64,000 nt of DNA. It comes from Brugia malayi. Lineage: Eukaryota; Nematoda; Chromadorea; Rhabditida; Onchocercidae. The notes beneath the pieces are model-generated. The model did no database searches, was not told the origin of the DNA, and was given only the letters and a program-made list of their open reading frames with translations. A program made the translations under genes and the position numbers. This document shows, in pieces, positions 27,970-41,413 of the stretch (the stretch's first letter is position 1; each line of letters begins with the position of its first letter). Where the stretch lies: positions 4,994,649-5,058,648 of the forward strand of contig NW_025062477.1 of the NCBI RefSeq assembly GCF_000002995.4. The letters are read 5' to 3'.

Positions 27970-28090
27970 GGTGTTTATGAATATATCTGCATATTATCAT
28001 AAAAAGAAACGAAGACGACAAAGTTTTCTTTGGAAAGAATTCGGTATTCGAAATAAATCAAATATGCAAAGTAATCCTGAAACGGCTTAA
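27970..28090 (+). other. Possible orphan terminal exon, unknown product
   Basis: After a plausible acceptor (CTTATAG near 27961-27966), a plus-strand frame continues to a TAA at 28088-28090. Its residues are unlike the usual AT-rich noise (KKKRRRQSFLWKEFG, then NKSNMQSNPETA). No family is recognised and I found no partner exon upstream with matching phase. It could be chance. Confidence 0.15.
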
Positions 28091-28257
28091 AAATGAGCTT
28101 TTTAAATGAAATATACATGAAAGCTTGGAAAAATGTTTCAGAAGTGGTCTATTTTGGTTGAAATGGAAAGATAACTTCAATATCATCCTGTATTCTATGC
28201 TACTCCACTGAACAACAATTTGTGTTTTTGAAATTTTGTTGCAAAATTTATTTTTTC

Positions 28258-28320
28258 ATGATAAGTGATAATTTATGATAGAACATGATAATTTATGATG
28301 GAAGATGATAATTTATGATT
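28258..28320. repeat. 20-bp direct repeat, three copies
   Basis: Three successive GATAATTTATGATAGAACAT-like units. Confidence 0.6.
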
Positions 28321-31300
28321 AAAATATTTCCACTGTTTTTTTTTTTATTTTGGATTTTTTAGGTTTGAAAAATTAAATTCATTTCAGTGATAAAATTTGA
28401 TAATATGAAGAAACAAAAAATTTTAGGAAAAAAAACTATGAAAATATCCATTCTAATTTTAACGCTTAATGTATTCATTTTACAATCTCTTAAATTAATT
28501 AATCAATTAACTAATTAATTAATTAATCGTTTTACATTTATTGTTTTATAGTGTGTATACATATAGAAATTTTCTTTAGAAAGAAAAAAAACTTTAAGGA
28601 CAACAATTTTAATAAGAAAATTATTTTTAATAGGCTGTCATCTGCTTTCATTAACATTGCAAATGATAATTCATTCTAAGGGACTGATGAAGTGATAAAA
28701 CATGATACCACTGATTGATAATTGTAATTGTTAACCTTTTAAATCTCGAAATGATAACCTTTAGCATAACAACCGATGATATCAATAATAAAGTTTTTTG
28801 TTATAAAATAATGTCTCTACTATGTTTCGCTGTCCGAAATACTTCTAAAAATCATCAGTGATTTAAATAAACTTATACTATGGCTAAAGTTGATAAGAAG
28901 ATAGTAATTAATTGATTGCATTGGTCGAAGGGAAAATTAAAAAGTAAACAAAAAAAAAAAAAACGAAAAACGAAAACAATTAGTTGTAGGCATTTAATTG
29001 TATTACATTTTATTAATTTTTTTTATCGAAGCTAATATTTCTGTTAACTTTTAGATAATTATAAAATTCCATAAAAGTGCCGTAATTTTATACTTTATAA
29101 TTTTATAAACTTAGCTTTGATTTAGTATATTAAAAAATCAAAAAAAAAAAATCACAAATACTGCACCAATAAAATTAATTAATCAATTGGCTGTTGCGAA
29201 TAATTTAGTCTCAAATCATGCAGTAATTAGGCTTAAGCATAATTAAGAAATAAGCTTAAATAACTTCAAACAAAGTAATCAAACAGAGTATGTCTCAATT
29301 AGTGGATGTATAGAATCAGCTAAAAATTAAAAATTTCAAAATTGAAAAACACAAATTTAAACAAAATATATTATCCATTTAAAAATAGAAGAAAGCTATT
29401 TAAAAAACGATTAGTTCAAGTGTGACTTCATTTCATTTTTTGGAAACTTTTTAATTTTTAAAAATTTTCACTCTTTTCTAATTTGCACCTATCCGGCATA
29501 ACGTAAAATTTAATTATTGGTATAAAAGTTTCATTGGATGAGATTCAAATAATTTCATTTCTTCCTAATTTCTTTGTCGATACTGTAAATAAAATGGATG
29601 AAAATAATGAAAGTCAAAAGTAAGAATTATAAAAAACAAGGAATAACAATTTAATTTCATTCTAAATTCTATATTTCTTATCAGTGTATTAATGTCACTT
29701 TGATTTTAATCTGTCAAAAATTTTTTTAATTCTAAGTTAATAATTACTGAAGTGTATTCTTCAAAGAAAACTGATTGTTTACAGTAATTTTTTAGCTTAA
29801 TATTAAATTTGTTTTCTTTTTTTTTTTTTTTTTTTTTTAAATTCATTTGATTTAATTTTATTTAAAAGCAAAACAATCTTTGCATTTTTTTTATTTTGGT
29901 AACTCAAATTTTTCGAATATTCTTGATAATAATGTTGGATTTATCTTTGCGATAATTTAACATAATAAAATCGTTTTGTATTTTACAACTGAAATAGAAT
30001 TAATAAAACCTAAAATTTAAAATAAAAATTTAATTTATAGGAAAAATTTTGTCTTTTTCATTCTTCCCTTTTTTTCTGCTACTACTTTTTACTAATTGCA
30101 ATATTTTTCATCAATTCTGGCCACCAATCATTTCCAATTTTCCATTATCTCAAAAAAAAAAAAAAGAAAAGAAAAAAGAAAAAAATAAATCAGGAATAGA
30201 AGATATAACATCTTTCATTTGCTATAAATTAAATCTCACTACTAAATCAAACACCGCCCGGCTCACTTGTCACTATTTCCCAAGCAAACAAAAAAAAGAA
30301 GAAAGAATGAACAAATCATTTTTTCCATTTTTCCGCATGTATTTCTTTCTTTTTTCTAAAATCTCTTTTTTTTGTTATTTCAAAATATTTTTAATTTGTT
30401 AAAGGCTAACAAATAAATTGTTGATTTATTTAAAAACTAATAAAATTTGATTGAGTAATTTATTGAATACATTTGATAATATGATGTTGCTATACATTTT
30501 TTGAAAAAAAAAAAAAACAATTTAAGATTGATTACAGTAAAATTAATAAATTCGACAAATAAAAATCAAAAAAAAAACGAAAGAAATTTTCGGTGAACTC
30601 TTATAAAATACATGTTTATTTCATTTTTGGATAGCAAATCAAATAATTTATGAACAAATTTTGGTTTTTTAATTTGCCAATATTTTACAATATTTGTTGT
30701 ACTTAAAATTTATTACCAAAGTAAAATTAATGTGCTTTTGGATTTTGTATTTAAAAAATAAATTTAATTAGCATAATTAGTCGATTTTTTACACGATCCT
30801 TATCAGCTAATCCTTATTTCCTCCATAGAATCCCAAATAATTTTTTTTTTTCCAATTTTAAAATAGACAGTACAAATTGTTTCTTTCAACTTTGTTTATA
30901 ACTTTACACTTTATTCTTTTTAATTTCTTTTGAAAAAGTTAAACATTCATTTTTCGACCTTGCATATATTGAAGATTTATTCACTCATATATGTTAATCA
31001 TTTTTTTTTTTTTTGAATTTTTATTTAATCACTGATCATATTTATAAAATAAAATTGTGTTACATTCTAAATTGTACCTTAAACGATTCTATTCAAATCG
31101 TTGCTTAATTAGCAAATTATCAGTTTCAATTCAGTGTTTATATTCCAACTTAGAATCGAAGAATGAGATATGATTAGATATCATTAACACATTGGTCAGT
31201 TATTATAATTTCCACCAATATTAATCGACAAGAATTGAAACGTTTATGTTCTAGCATATAATAGCATGATATTTCAAATCATTATCATGATTTCTGGAAG

Positions 31301-32016
31301 AAATTTATTCTTGATATAACTGAAATATACTAACTTACGGTAACTTATAAGAAAGGCAAAAAAAAAGATTAATATATCCATTATTATCCTTCTCATATGC
31401 ATTGATTGAGATTAAATTACTATTGTCATTTCCTATAAGCTAATCTAATCATTGTAATTATCATTATCACAAACATTCTTCTTGCACCAATGACAATAAT
31501 AGTAGCATAATTTTACAAAAAAAAAAAAAAAAAAAAATACAGAAGAAAAGATTGAATTTTCCAACTATGTTTGACGATGTAAATGAATGATTTTTCTTCT
31601 TTTTTTGGCCTTTAAACAGTTCTTTTATAATAAACTATCACTGAACTTTTTCTTCAACTTTTTAAAATTTAAAACTATTTAAAAAATAAATCGATTATAG
31701 CTGTAATACTTGATATTATTACATTAATCAATAAAAAAAAGTAAGTGAAGAAGGAATGAAACGAATTGAAATGATATGTATTTGTTTAGTTGCTTGTTTA
31801 TTGTTATCATAGAGATTGAAATAAAAACAATTTTTTTGTCCCTTAATTTTTATAAACTTTAAAAGATTATTTAATTAATTATTATTATTATTGTGGTTCT
31901 TTACTTTGCAAATCATAAATTATTTGAAAAGTAATATTGATTTTTTTTTGTATCGCATTAAAAATATAACATTAAAAATGTAACAATTTTTAGCAGTCAA
32001 TTCAAACTTCTAAATT

Positions 32017-35000
32017 ATGATCGAATATGATACAACAACAACAACAACTGCAGCAACAACAACAACAACTGCAACAATAACAACAACGACAACAATAACT
32101 ACTACTACAACTACAACAACTGCGACACATGCAATACCTCATATTCTTAATATTCATGTTCATTTGGATGATAATGAAACACCAATTAAAGCGGTCTTAG
32201 ATGAAACAAAATGTGAGAGAAGATTTTTAAAAAATAAGAAAATTAATTAAAAGGCAAATTTGTGAATGAAAAATAATTTATAGTAAATTTATTTTGCAGA
32301 TAGAAAAATTTTCATATTTATTTTTAACAATTTTTTTTTTGAAATAACTATGGAATAAAAAAAAAGTTCTTTCTCTTTTTTTCAAAAAAAAAAAACAAGA
32401 TAAAATATTTGGAATTTTCATCTCGAATCGATACGTTTCGAATTGTTTTGCATAATTTTTCATCTTTCTGTTTTTGTTTCAGCAACAAATTTCTTTTCAA
32501 TCGATCAACAACATCGTTCTGATAGTACTAAAAAAATGACAAAAATATGCATTACACCACTTGGAGATACTCTAGCAATGGATACAATTGATACAGGTTT
32601 ATAATAAATAATTTTTAATTTCTTTTATAAATTAATGAATTTGTTAAAATTATTTACTTTTTTCTTCTTTTTTTTTTTCATTCGAAAATTATATGTTAAT
32701 ATTTATTAATGATTATCTGTTATTAAATTAATAAATAAATATTATTTTGATAAATTATGCTATTCTTATATACATGTTTATGTAAAAATTACCAAATTGT
32801 AATTTGTTAAAATTATATTTTAAAAAAAAATGAAATTGTTTTAACATTTATTAAAATGAGTCATTTAATCTTTAGTATCTTTTTCATCAACAACAATGCA
32901 AACTCAAATTTCACCAACAATTTCAACACTTTTACATCAACAGCCTCGATCAGCATCAATATCAATGCTACGTGATAAATGGGCTAGCAAGGTGGAATTT
33001 ATGCTAGCAGTGATCGGTTATGCGGTTGATCTTGGCAATATATGGCGATTTCCATCAACATGTTATAAATATGGAGGAGGTATTCAAATTATTTTCTTTC
33101 TCCTTCTCTCTCTCCCTCTTTCTCTCTCCCTTTCTCTTTCATTCTTTCTTTCATAAGATATAATTTAAAATGAGTAAATTTTAGTATTAATTTTTGCTTT
33201 GTTTCAATATTATTTATTAATGTCTAACAAAGAAATGTATTAGAACTTCTTATGTTTTGTAAATAACAGAAAAAAAGATTAAAAAATTTTTTTCTCAAAT
33301 ATGCATAAATTCACGGATAGTTTAACAAAATAAATCTTTTTAAATAATAATTTGCTTAAATTTATTTATTATAAAGTTCAATTGCTAATTTTTATTATTT
33401 TTTTCCTTTGTTTTTCATTCGAAAATCAGATAAATTAGAATGATTTGAATGAAGGAAATATGCTATTAAGAAAACTTGAAATAACATAAGAATTTAATCT
33501 ATTCTAAATATAAGTCATATTCAATATATTTAACAAAAAAAAAAAATTGATAATTATTTAGCATTAAATGAAAGTAAAATAAAAAATAATAACAGTGGAA
33601 ATACTTCATAAATAAATTTCAATGATAAAGACATATAATTAAACAGTAGATCAATCAGCTAATTAATTAATCAAACAAACAGTAAAACTATTTTAGGTGC
33701 ATTTTTGATACCATATTTGATTATGCTCTTCATTGGTGGTTTACCGGTATTTTATATGGAATTAGTCCTTGGTCAATTTCATCGTTCTGGTTGCATAAGT
33801 ATTTGGAAAAAGATTTGTCCAATGTTCAAAGGTAAGATTTATCTCTTTTTTCAACAAAACATTAATTCATTATTAAATTATAAGTTAATTATAATTCTAA
33901 AACTAATAAATAACTTCTCAATTATTAAAATGATTTCAATTAATTTAATTTTCGCAGTTTTAAATTAATTAATTTGAACTTACAATTAAGTTTTAGTTAT
34001 TATCAAAATAATTTCGACTAATTTAATTCATTCTATTTTCAATAAATTAATTTGAAATTAAATCAAACGATTTATGTCTTATAAGTCTTTATTAAATACT
34101 TCAAATAAAAAAACAATGAATGCTTTTCTTAATTAGCAAAATAATTTCATTTAATAATTTGTTCTGTTTTAAATGAATTAATTCAAAATTATGAAAAAAG
34201 AGTTTATTACAGGTATCGGTTATGGTATATGTTTCATATGTACCTTTATTGCTTGCTTCTATAATGCAATTATTGCGCACGCCTTATACTTCTTGTTTAA
34301 ATCTTTACAGGTAAAAAAAAAATTCATCAAAATAATTTTCATTACATTTTTAAATTATTGTATAAAATTTTCATCTTAAAAAAGAAATGAAATATAAATC
34401 GATTAATTTAAGAATATTCAAGCAATAATACAATTAGTCAAACTATTTTTTCTTAATTAAATTTAACAAAATAAAAATTGAAAATGCTTGCTTCATCTTC
34501 TAATGGTGTAATAAGTACAAAGTATTATCAGTAAGTATCATTCGTTGTAATGAAAGAAAAAAAAAAATTCCATTACCAACTTCATTTTTTCGTTACATTT
34601 ACAATTAATGAATTGAAGTTGCCACACTAAATTTGTATTCTCATTTATTATTATTATTGCCATTATAATTGTAATTATTACTATTATTATTATTATTGTT
34701 ATTGTTGTCACTGCTATTATTATTAATTATTATTTCTTTTTCTATTACATTTATTATTTTGGTAGCATTTTAGTCGGAAGTACCATGGAAAACATGCAAC
34801 AATCCATGGAATACACCGTTATGCGCAATTAGTCTAAATGGTTCAAATAGTGCAGTTGCAATCAATGAAAGCAATCAATTGAATGGAAAATTAAGGACAC
34901 CATCTGAGGAATTCTTCCTGTTCGTTTTAATTAAATTAAAATTTTAGTAATTAGAGTCTCACTTAAAAACTTTATTTTATATTCATTTAGAAACACATTT

Positions 35001-38000
35001 CATGACTGTTATATTAAAAAATTCATGTCAATTTCAAAATACTTTTTATTCTTTTGTTGTTGTCAAGCATTAAAATGTCTTGCGTTATTTTCATTCAATT
35101 TAACTGAATTTAATTCTCATTTTGAATTCTAATTTCACATAGAAATGAAATTGTGCACACTTCGGCATTCATAATGTTTAAATAATTTTTGAGATATAAC
35201 TTTTTTCTTTTTTGAATTTAATTAAAGTTAAGAGATTGAACAGCTCAAGCTAATATTTGATATGTGACAAATATCATAAATGATTAATCCATGAATTGTG
35301 ATTTGATTATATAAATTTAAAAATAAAGGAATACTCTATTGATTTCAAAGAACTAAAAAAATGCTTAGATTCTTTTTTTTTTTTTTTTTTTTTTTCAGAT
35401 TTAATGTATTGGAAGAAAATTATTCCAGTGGTTTTAATGATCTTGGTGGTATTAAGCCATCGTTAGCTTTATGCCTCACTATTGTTTTTATTCTTGTTTA
35501 TTTTGCTCTCTGGAAAGGACCGCGAAGTAGCGGGAAAGTATGCTTTTCTTTATATGTTCAAAAAGTTTTCATAAAACAATAAAAGATACCCATGAAAGTG
35601 ATAAATTTTGAATATTACTACATCTAAGAGTAAATAAATGTACTGAACATAGATCAATCTTATCTCTAAGTAATAAGATAATTGATTGTATAAGGTAATT
35701 AATTAATGAAAATAATTCACTATAATCAAATATATATTCAATTAATTTCTATTTCTTTTCTTTGAATTTTATAGTCAAATATTAAGAAAAAACTATCGAA
35801 TGAACTAATAACGTATTCTGCAAAAAAAAAAAAAAAAATGCTTTGAGCTATAGATGGCTTGAAATTGAACGTCCAGTATTCATGAATAGATCAATTATTG
35901 ATTAAAATAATGAAATAATATGTCTTTTATTAAATATTTAATGTGTACTGTCTAAAAGACATATAATTATTACATATTGATATTTTTCAGTTCAATAATT
36001 AACCTTAATTAATTTCAAAAATTTTACAAGATTTAAAATCAATTAAGAAAGAAATTTAGTGTGTATGGATAACAGCCACTGCACCATACATAATTTTATC
36101 AGTGTTATTCGTCCGTGGAATCACTTTACCTGGTGCATCAGCTGGAATATATTATTATTTGATGCCAAATTTTAAAATGCTTCTTGATATCGATGTTTGG
36201 ACAGCAGCTGCCACCCAAATTTTCTTTTCACTTGGCCCTGGATTCGGTGTATTACTTGCATTAAGTAGTTATAATGATTTTCGAAATAATTGTTATCGGT
36301 ATACTCATTTTTTTCATTTTAAATTATTTTTCATTTTTATTTACAAAAACTATTTAGAAAAAGCATTATGATTTTATTTGAAAAATATATTATGCATAAC
36401 TTGAATGCATACATATACATATAAAAATATATGCATAATTTGCAACATATATAAATATAACCTGGATATTACTTTAAAATTATTATTAATTGGTATTCTT
36501 AATTGCATGTCATATAAATTATAATTATTTCCTTATAAGCTATCATTTGTAAATATTAATTATTAACACATGCAGGGATGCACTGGTAACTTCATTTATT
36601 AATTGTGGTACTTCATTTTTTGCTGGTTTTGTAATATTTGCAACTCTTGGCTATATGTCAACCATAACTAATTTACCGGTTAATGAGGTAGTAGGCGATA
36701 ATGATGCTAATATCATCTTTATTGTCTATCCACAAGCAATTGCTACAATGTCATATGCAAATTGTTGGTCTTTCATATTTTTTGTCATGTTAATTACTCT
36801 TGGCATCGATAGTACGGTAAGTATTACTGTAAGTTTTTTTACGTCACTATGGTAGACATTTTCTATGGTATTATCGTAAACTTTTTTTGTGTACTTCACT
36901 GGTGCTATTAAGATGTTTAAATATTTAATAATAAAAATTATTGGAAAATTTAAAAATTTTCAGTTTTTTTTTAAGAAAAAATGATGAAAAACACTTAAAC
37001 ATATTATTTTAAGACTTAAAAAAATGCCACATGTATGAAGTGCTTAAGGTTTTTTAATGTTCACCGTCATTTTTTTCATCACAAAATCATTAAAACTTTT
37101 TATTTGTAAAAGAAAACTATTTTTTAGTTCAGTGGAATTGAAGCATTGATTACGGGATTCTGTGATGAATATCCGGAAATGCTAATACGGAGACGTGAAA
37201 TATTCGTGGGTATCGTAATCGTTGCCTATTATTTTGGTAGTCTTCCAACTATTACTTATGTAAGCATTAGCTAATTCCATCTTTTCTACTCTTTCGCTAA
37301 CTGTTTATTTAATTGAAAGATATAACCAATTTTTTAAATACAACAGCTATAAAAATTGCAATATATATATATATAGTAATGTTTAAATATAGCAATATTG
37401 ATTAATTTTAGTTGATCCTAAAAATTAATACTTCATAAATTATTTGTCTCTCACATAATTAGTTGCAATGAAATAAGCAGTAATACATAATTACAACAAT
37501 ATTGGTTAATTTTAACTAATTTTAAAAAGTATTTAGTACTCTATTTCATAAATTAAATGAATTAAAATTCATTTAAGGGAGGCAAATATATCATATCATT
37601 CCTTGATGAATACGGTGTATCATTATCAGTATTATTTATTGTAATGTGTGAAATGATTGCCGTTTGCTGGTTTTATGGAATACAACAATTTAGCCAAGAT
37701 ATTCAACAAATGCTTGGCTTTTATCCAGGATTATATTGGAGAGTTTGCTGGACATGTTGTCCAGTTGTCATCACTGTAAAATTCTTTCTTTCATTTTTTT
37801 TTTCTCACAAACTTAGAAAATCTTTAAATGGTCAGAAGATGGTAATCATTTATAGAGAAGCATTTCAGTATGAGTTATTATTGTTTATTAAAAAAAAAAA
37901 AAAGCAATATTCATAATTACAATTTGTAACAGTTAGAAAATTTCAATTAAGAATAATGGTTCTTTAATTTCAAAAAATTAAAATTAAGATAAAATTTAAA

Positions 38001-38796
38001 ATCCTACTTTTTTTTCCGTTTTTTAGACAATATTCTTATTGACCATTTATAAAACATCACTGGAACCGATGACCATTGGGTCGTATACATATCCACAGTG
38101 GAGTGCTTATTTTGGATGGTTTCTACGTTTAACATCAATTCTCAGCATTCCATTCTTTGCAATCTATTATTTCTGCATTGCTAAAGGAACCATAAAAGAA
38201 GTTAAAATTTGAAATTTTTGCATATTTTTTAGTAAAAATTTTGAGTCACGCTTAAAAAATTAACGTCAAATGGATGCTGATAGACTGTAAGAAATAATGC
38301 CAAAATTATGATATAATATATTTTAAAAAGTTAAAGCAAAATAAAATATTGCTTATTAATTAATTAAGTTTATTACTATCTCTTTTTTATTGATTATCCT
38401 CCATTTTTTATTTTTTTGAGAGTAACAATTGAAATATTGCGATAAATGACATTTTTATTGATTACAATGAAATTACAAAACTAGAGTCAAATTTTTGAAC
38501 TTAAACCTTATTATAAAGTATTCATTTAATATTATGTTTAAACAATTGCATTCCAATTCTTTCAACTCAAAATTTTAATTTTATTAAATTTTCAATTTAA
38601 AAAAATAATAAACTACTTGGAAAAAATTCAGCGCTGGCAATTTCTGATAAAACCACAACAAAGTATCTATTCTCAGACATCATCAATAGCGCCATCGACA
38701 CTGCTGCAACGTGATTTGCCAACCACTGATACCAAGGATAGTGCACCTGATAATAATGAGACTCCAATGGCTACCAATAATACCATCCATTTGTAG
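32017..38796 (+). CDS. mod-5: SLC6 sodium/chloride-dependent monoamine transporter, serotonin-transporter type, 13 exons
   Basis: Plasma-membrane reuptake of a biogenic amine, most likely serotonin. Exons: 32017-32212, 32483-32596, 32876-33079, 33697-33831, 34213-34310, 34774-34919, 35399-35537, 36060-36298, 36576-36816, 37128-37259, 37578-37775, 38027-38200, 38632-38796. The total is 2181 nt (726 residues) with all phases consistent. TM1 carries [13 protein letters not shown] (about 151-163) with the amine-binding Asp. [21 protein letters not shown] favours the serotonin rather than the dopamine branch. EL2 has the cysteine pair in [11 protein letters not shown] and sequons NGS and NES. TM6 shows [16 protein letters not shown]8 [19 protein letters not shown]10-11 [18 protein letters not shown]. 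The N-terminal tail is about 135 residues and its first exon is mostly threonine from ACA/ACT repeats, so the start at 32017 is uncertain; a downstream Met is possible. The C-terminal cytosolic tail is serine/threonine-rich. Confidence 0.9.
34640..34735. repeat. ATT-rich trinucleotide repeat
   Basis: Imperfect (ATT)n with interruptions, in the intron just before the EL2 exon of the transporter. Confidence 0.7.
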
Positions 38797-41413
38797 AAGA
38801 TAGTCATTTATCTTTAAAATTTAAAAATATATGGAATAATTTTATTCATATCCTTTCTTTCGCAACTTTTTTTTCATTGCATTTTTCTTAATTTCTTTAT
38901 TTCATTCAATTGATAAAGGAATTGATAAAAAAAAAAAAAAAAAGAAAAAAAAAAAGGAAAAACTGTTTATCTTATCAATGATGTTAAGTTGAAAAGAAAA
39001 AGTTGCATATAAGAAATAGTTGAAAGTTATTAGTTGGATTAATTTAAATAAAAAACTCTTAAGTTGTTAATTATATTAATTAATTATATGTTTGTCATTA
39101 AGCTTCGATGTGCAGCTTGTTTGGTTCTAATGAAAAAAGATCTCTTTTTTTATTATGATTAATAATCATTATTTTTTTTTCAATTCTGTCTTTATTTTTC
39201 GTTTTAATGTTTTATAAAATTAAAAAAAAATGAAATTTGTTCATAGATTTTTGATGGATATAATTGGAATTTATTTTTTTTTCTTTGCAAAGAAAGATAT
39301 CAAAAAATGTTCACTTTATTTTTATAGTAATTTACATTAATTAATTGAATTATATTATCTGAAAAAAAAAAAAAAAAAACTGTTTCAGAAAAAAATTATC
39401 ATAATTTTAACTCTCATAATTTCAGCTAGTTTAAATTATGATCTGAAAAAAATTTTCAGTTATTTTTTTCGCTGTTATTGTTTTTTTTTTGTCATTTGTT
39501 GCAAGCTATCATTATTAAATGGTAATTTATGAAATGTTAATTGGAAATATTCGTCAATCCAATCAAATTAATTATTAAAAAAATTTTGACTAATATATTT
39601 TTGTTAAAAATATTGCTTGAAAAGTTTAAGTCAAACCAAGTACAGGTATCAAATTATTTGAAAATAAATTATTAAGATAAAAAAAAAAATTAGATACTTC
39701 AACTTTCTTTTTTGTTTAGATTTTGTTCCGCAAAAATTATTTCTTATTGAATATTTTTCTCGAAAAGTTAATTAATATGAAAATTTCTTGTTAAGTAATA
39801 TGAAATGCATTTTTATTTATATCTTTTGCAATATCTTTTCTTTTTTATCTATTCTTTTGCATATCTATATCTTATATATCTTTTTGATTTCGATTCCAAC
39901 TTTTATTTTTGCATAATTCTCCCAGTGTTAAAATAATTAATTCATACATAAGTGTGTTTTTAATGTGTTTATTAAGATATTCTTTTTTTATTTATTTAAA
40001 AGTTTTTCTTTTATTGACATTTTTTTAAAACTTTTCTTTAATATAATAATAAAAAATGTTGTATCTTCCAAAAGAACTAATCAAAAAAAAAAGAATGAAT
40101 TCAGCTTTATCATTCATTAAACTGAAACTTTTATAATCTTCTATTTACATTTTATTGTGAGTAATAATAACTAAGATAAATGGAGAGAATATTAATTAAT
40201 TGATAAAGGAAAATTTTGATTAACAAAAAAACTTTTTTAATTTTTGATATAATTGTTTGAAATAATTTCAAAATTCAACCACAAGAAATTAAGATCTCTA
40301 AGTCAATTTATTTCTTGGTTATTAAACATCTCTGCAAGTGTAAATTTTTTTCTTTTATCGTCACTGATAAAATTTTAGCTTATCATATGAAAAATTTTAA
40401 GAATTTTTTTTCTTAAAATTTTAAGAAAAAAAAATTTAAGAAAAAATTTTAAGATGACTGATGTAACAATATACCTTCAAAATCAAAAAAATTTTTCAGA
40501 GTATTACATTTATAAATTATATGTTTCATTAATCTGACATGCAAATTTCAATATATTTATTGAATCAAATTTTTAAAAATTGTTTGTTGCTTTCTATGAC
40601 TCTTTTTTCCTAATCTATATTAAAGGTAATCACGTTTTAAACGTTAATTCAAAGTTAGTCTTTCATAGTTACAATTGTCGTACTAATTACATTAATTTTG
40701 ATTCAAATATTTTTGACTTATCTTTTCATTTTTTACATTAATCAATCAAATTAAATCTTTTTTTCTTGCTTATTTTTAAACACTTTTTATTCGGAAGGAA
40801 AGAAATCTCAACAGCAACGGAAACTTTATTCGATTTCAAATGATAGATAATTTAAATTAGAACAATTTTCTGTTAATGGGCTATTTTGCGCAAATTTTTA
40901 CGTTTCACATTGTTCCCTATGGTATAGTAATTAATTAAATTAATTAATTGTCTTAGACAAATAACTCTGTGGAAATTATTTTGAGTAAATTAGAATTGAT
41001 CTGTGTACTTATTTATTCGAATTATTAATATCATTCATTTTTTTTTTCTTGACCGTCCAAATTATCTACTTTGTTCTTCTTTATAGTGTTAATCAGTCAA
41101 ATAATCAGTTAATCGAATTCTACAGATATCGGATTTGATCATATCAATCTATTGATTTGATCTTTATTTCACACTATTTGTATTATAGAAGTGATAATTG
41201 ATGAATGATTGTGTGGTATGTTTTCGAAGTTATTGAATTTTTATAAAACGAACTTGTAGTATTTGCTAATTTGTATATAACATTTCTATTTAACACAAAT
41301 TGTTGTCACATCAGTGTCACATTTCGACCGATCACATAATATTAGGTAATTAACTATATATTATGCATATCAGTAATTAGTCTTCCAGGTTTTACTTCAT
41401 TAAGTCAACAGTG
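38797..41413. other. Intergenic, transporter 3' flank to RING gene
   Basis: A+T-rich with many homopolymers and no supported exon. It contains a palindromic cluster at about 40388-40456, where CTTAAAATTTTAAG recurs in both orientations and could fold into overlapping hairpins. Confidence 0.5.

Larger units (their letters stand above)
23528..32016. other. Intergenic region between divergent tiam-1 and transporter genes
   Basis: About 8.5 kb upstream of both genes, which are transcribed away from each other, so the promoters of both should lie here. I see no confident gene. The content is homopolymers, several degenerate tandem repeats (listed separately), a small AGT run near 24200-24220, three copies of a CATTCCGGTCTA-like 12-mer at 24828-24866, and one weak orphan exon near 28 kb. 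Open frames such as 30049-30402 are F/K/L-rich and lack domain features. Confidence 0.5.

Noticed and set aside
30049..30402. 117-codon plus-strand frame
   Set aside because: Phenylalanine/lysine-rich, built from T and A runs, no domain and no splice partners.
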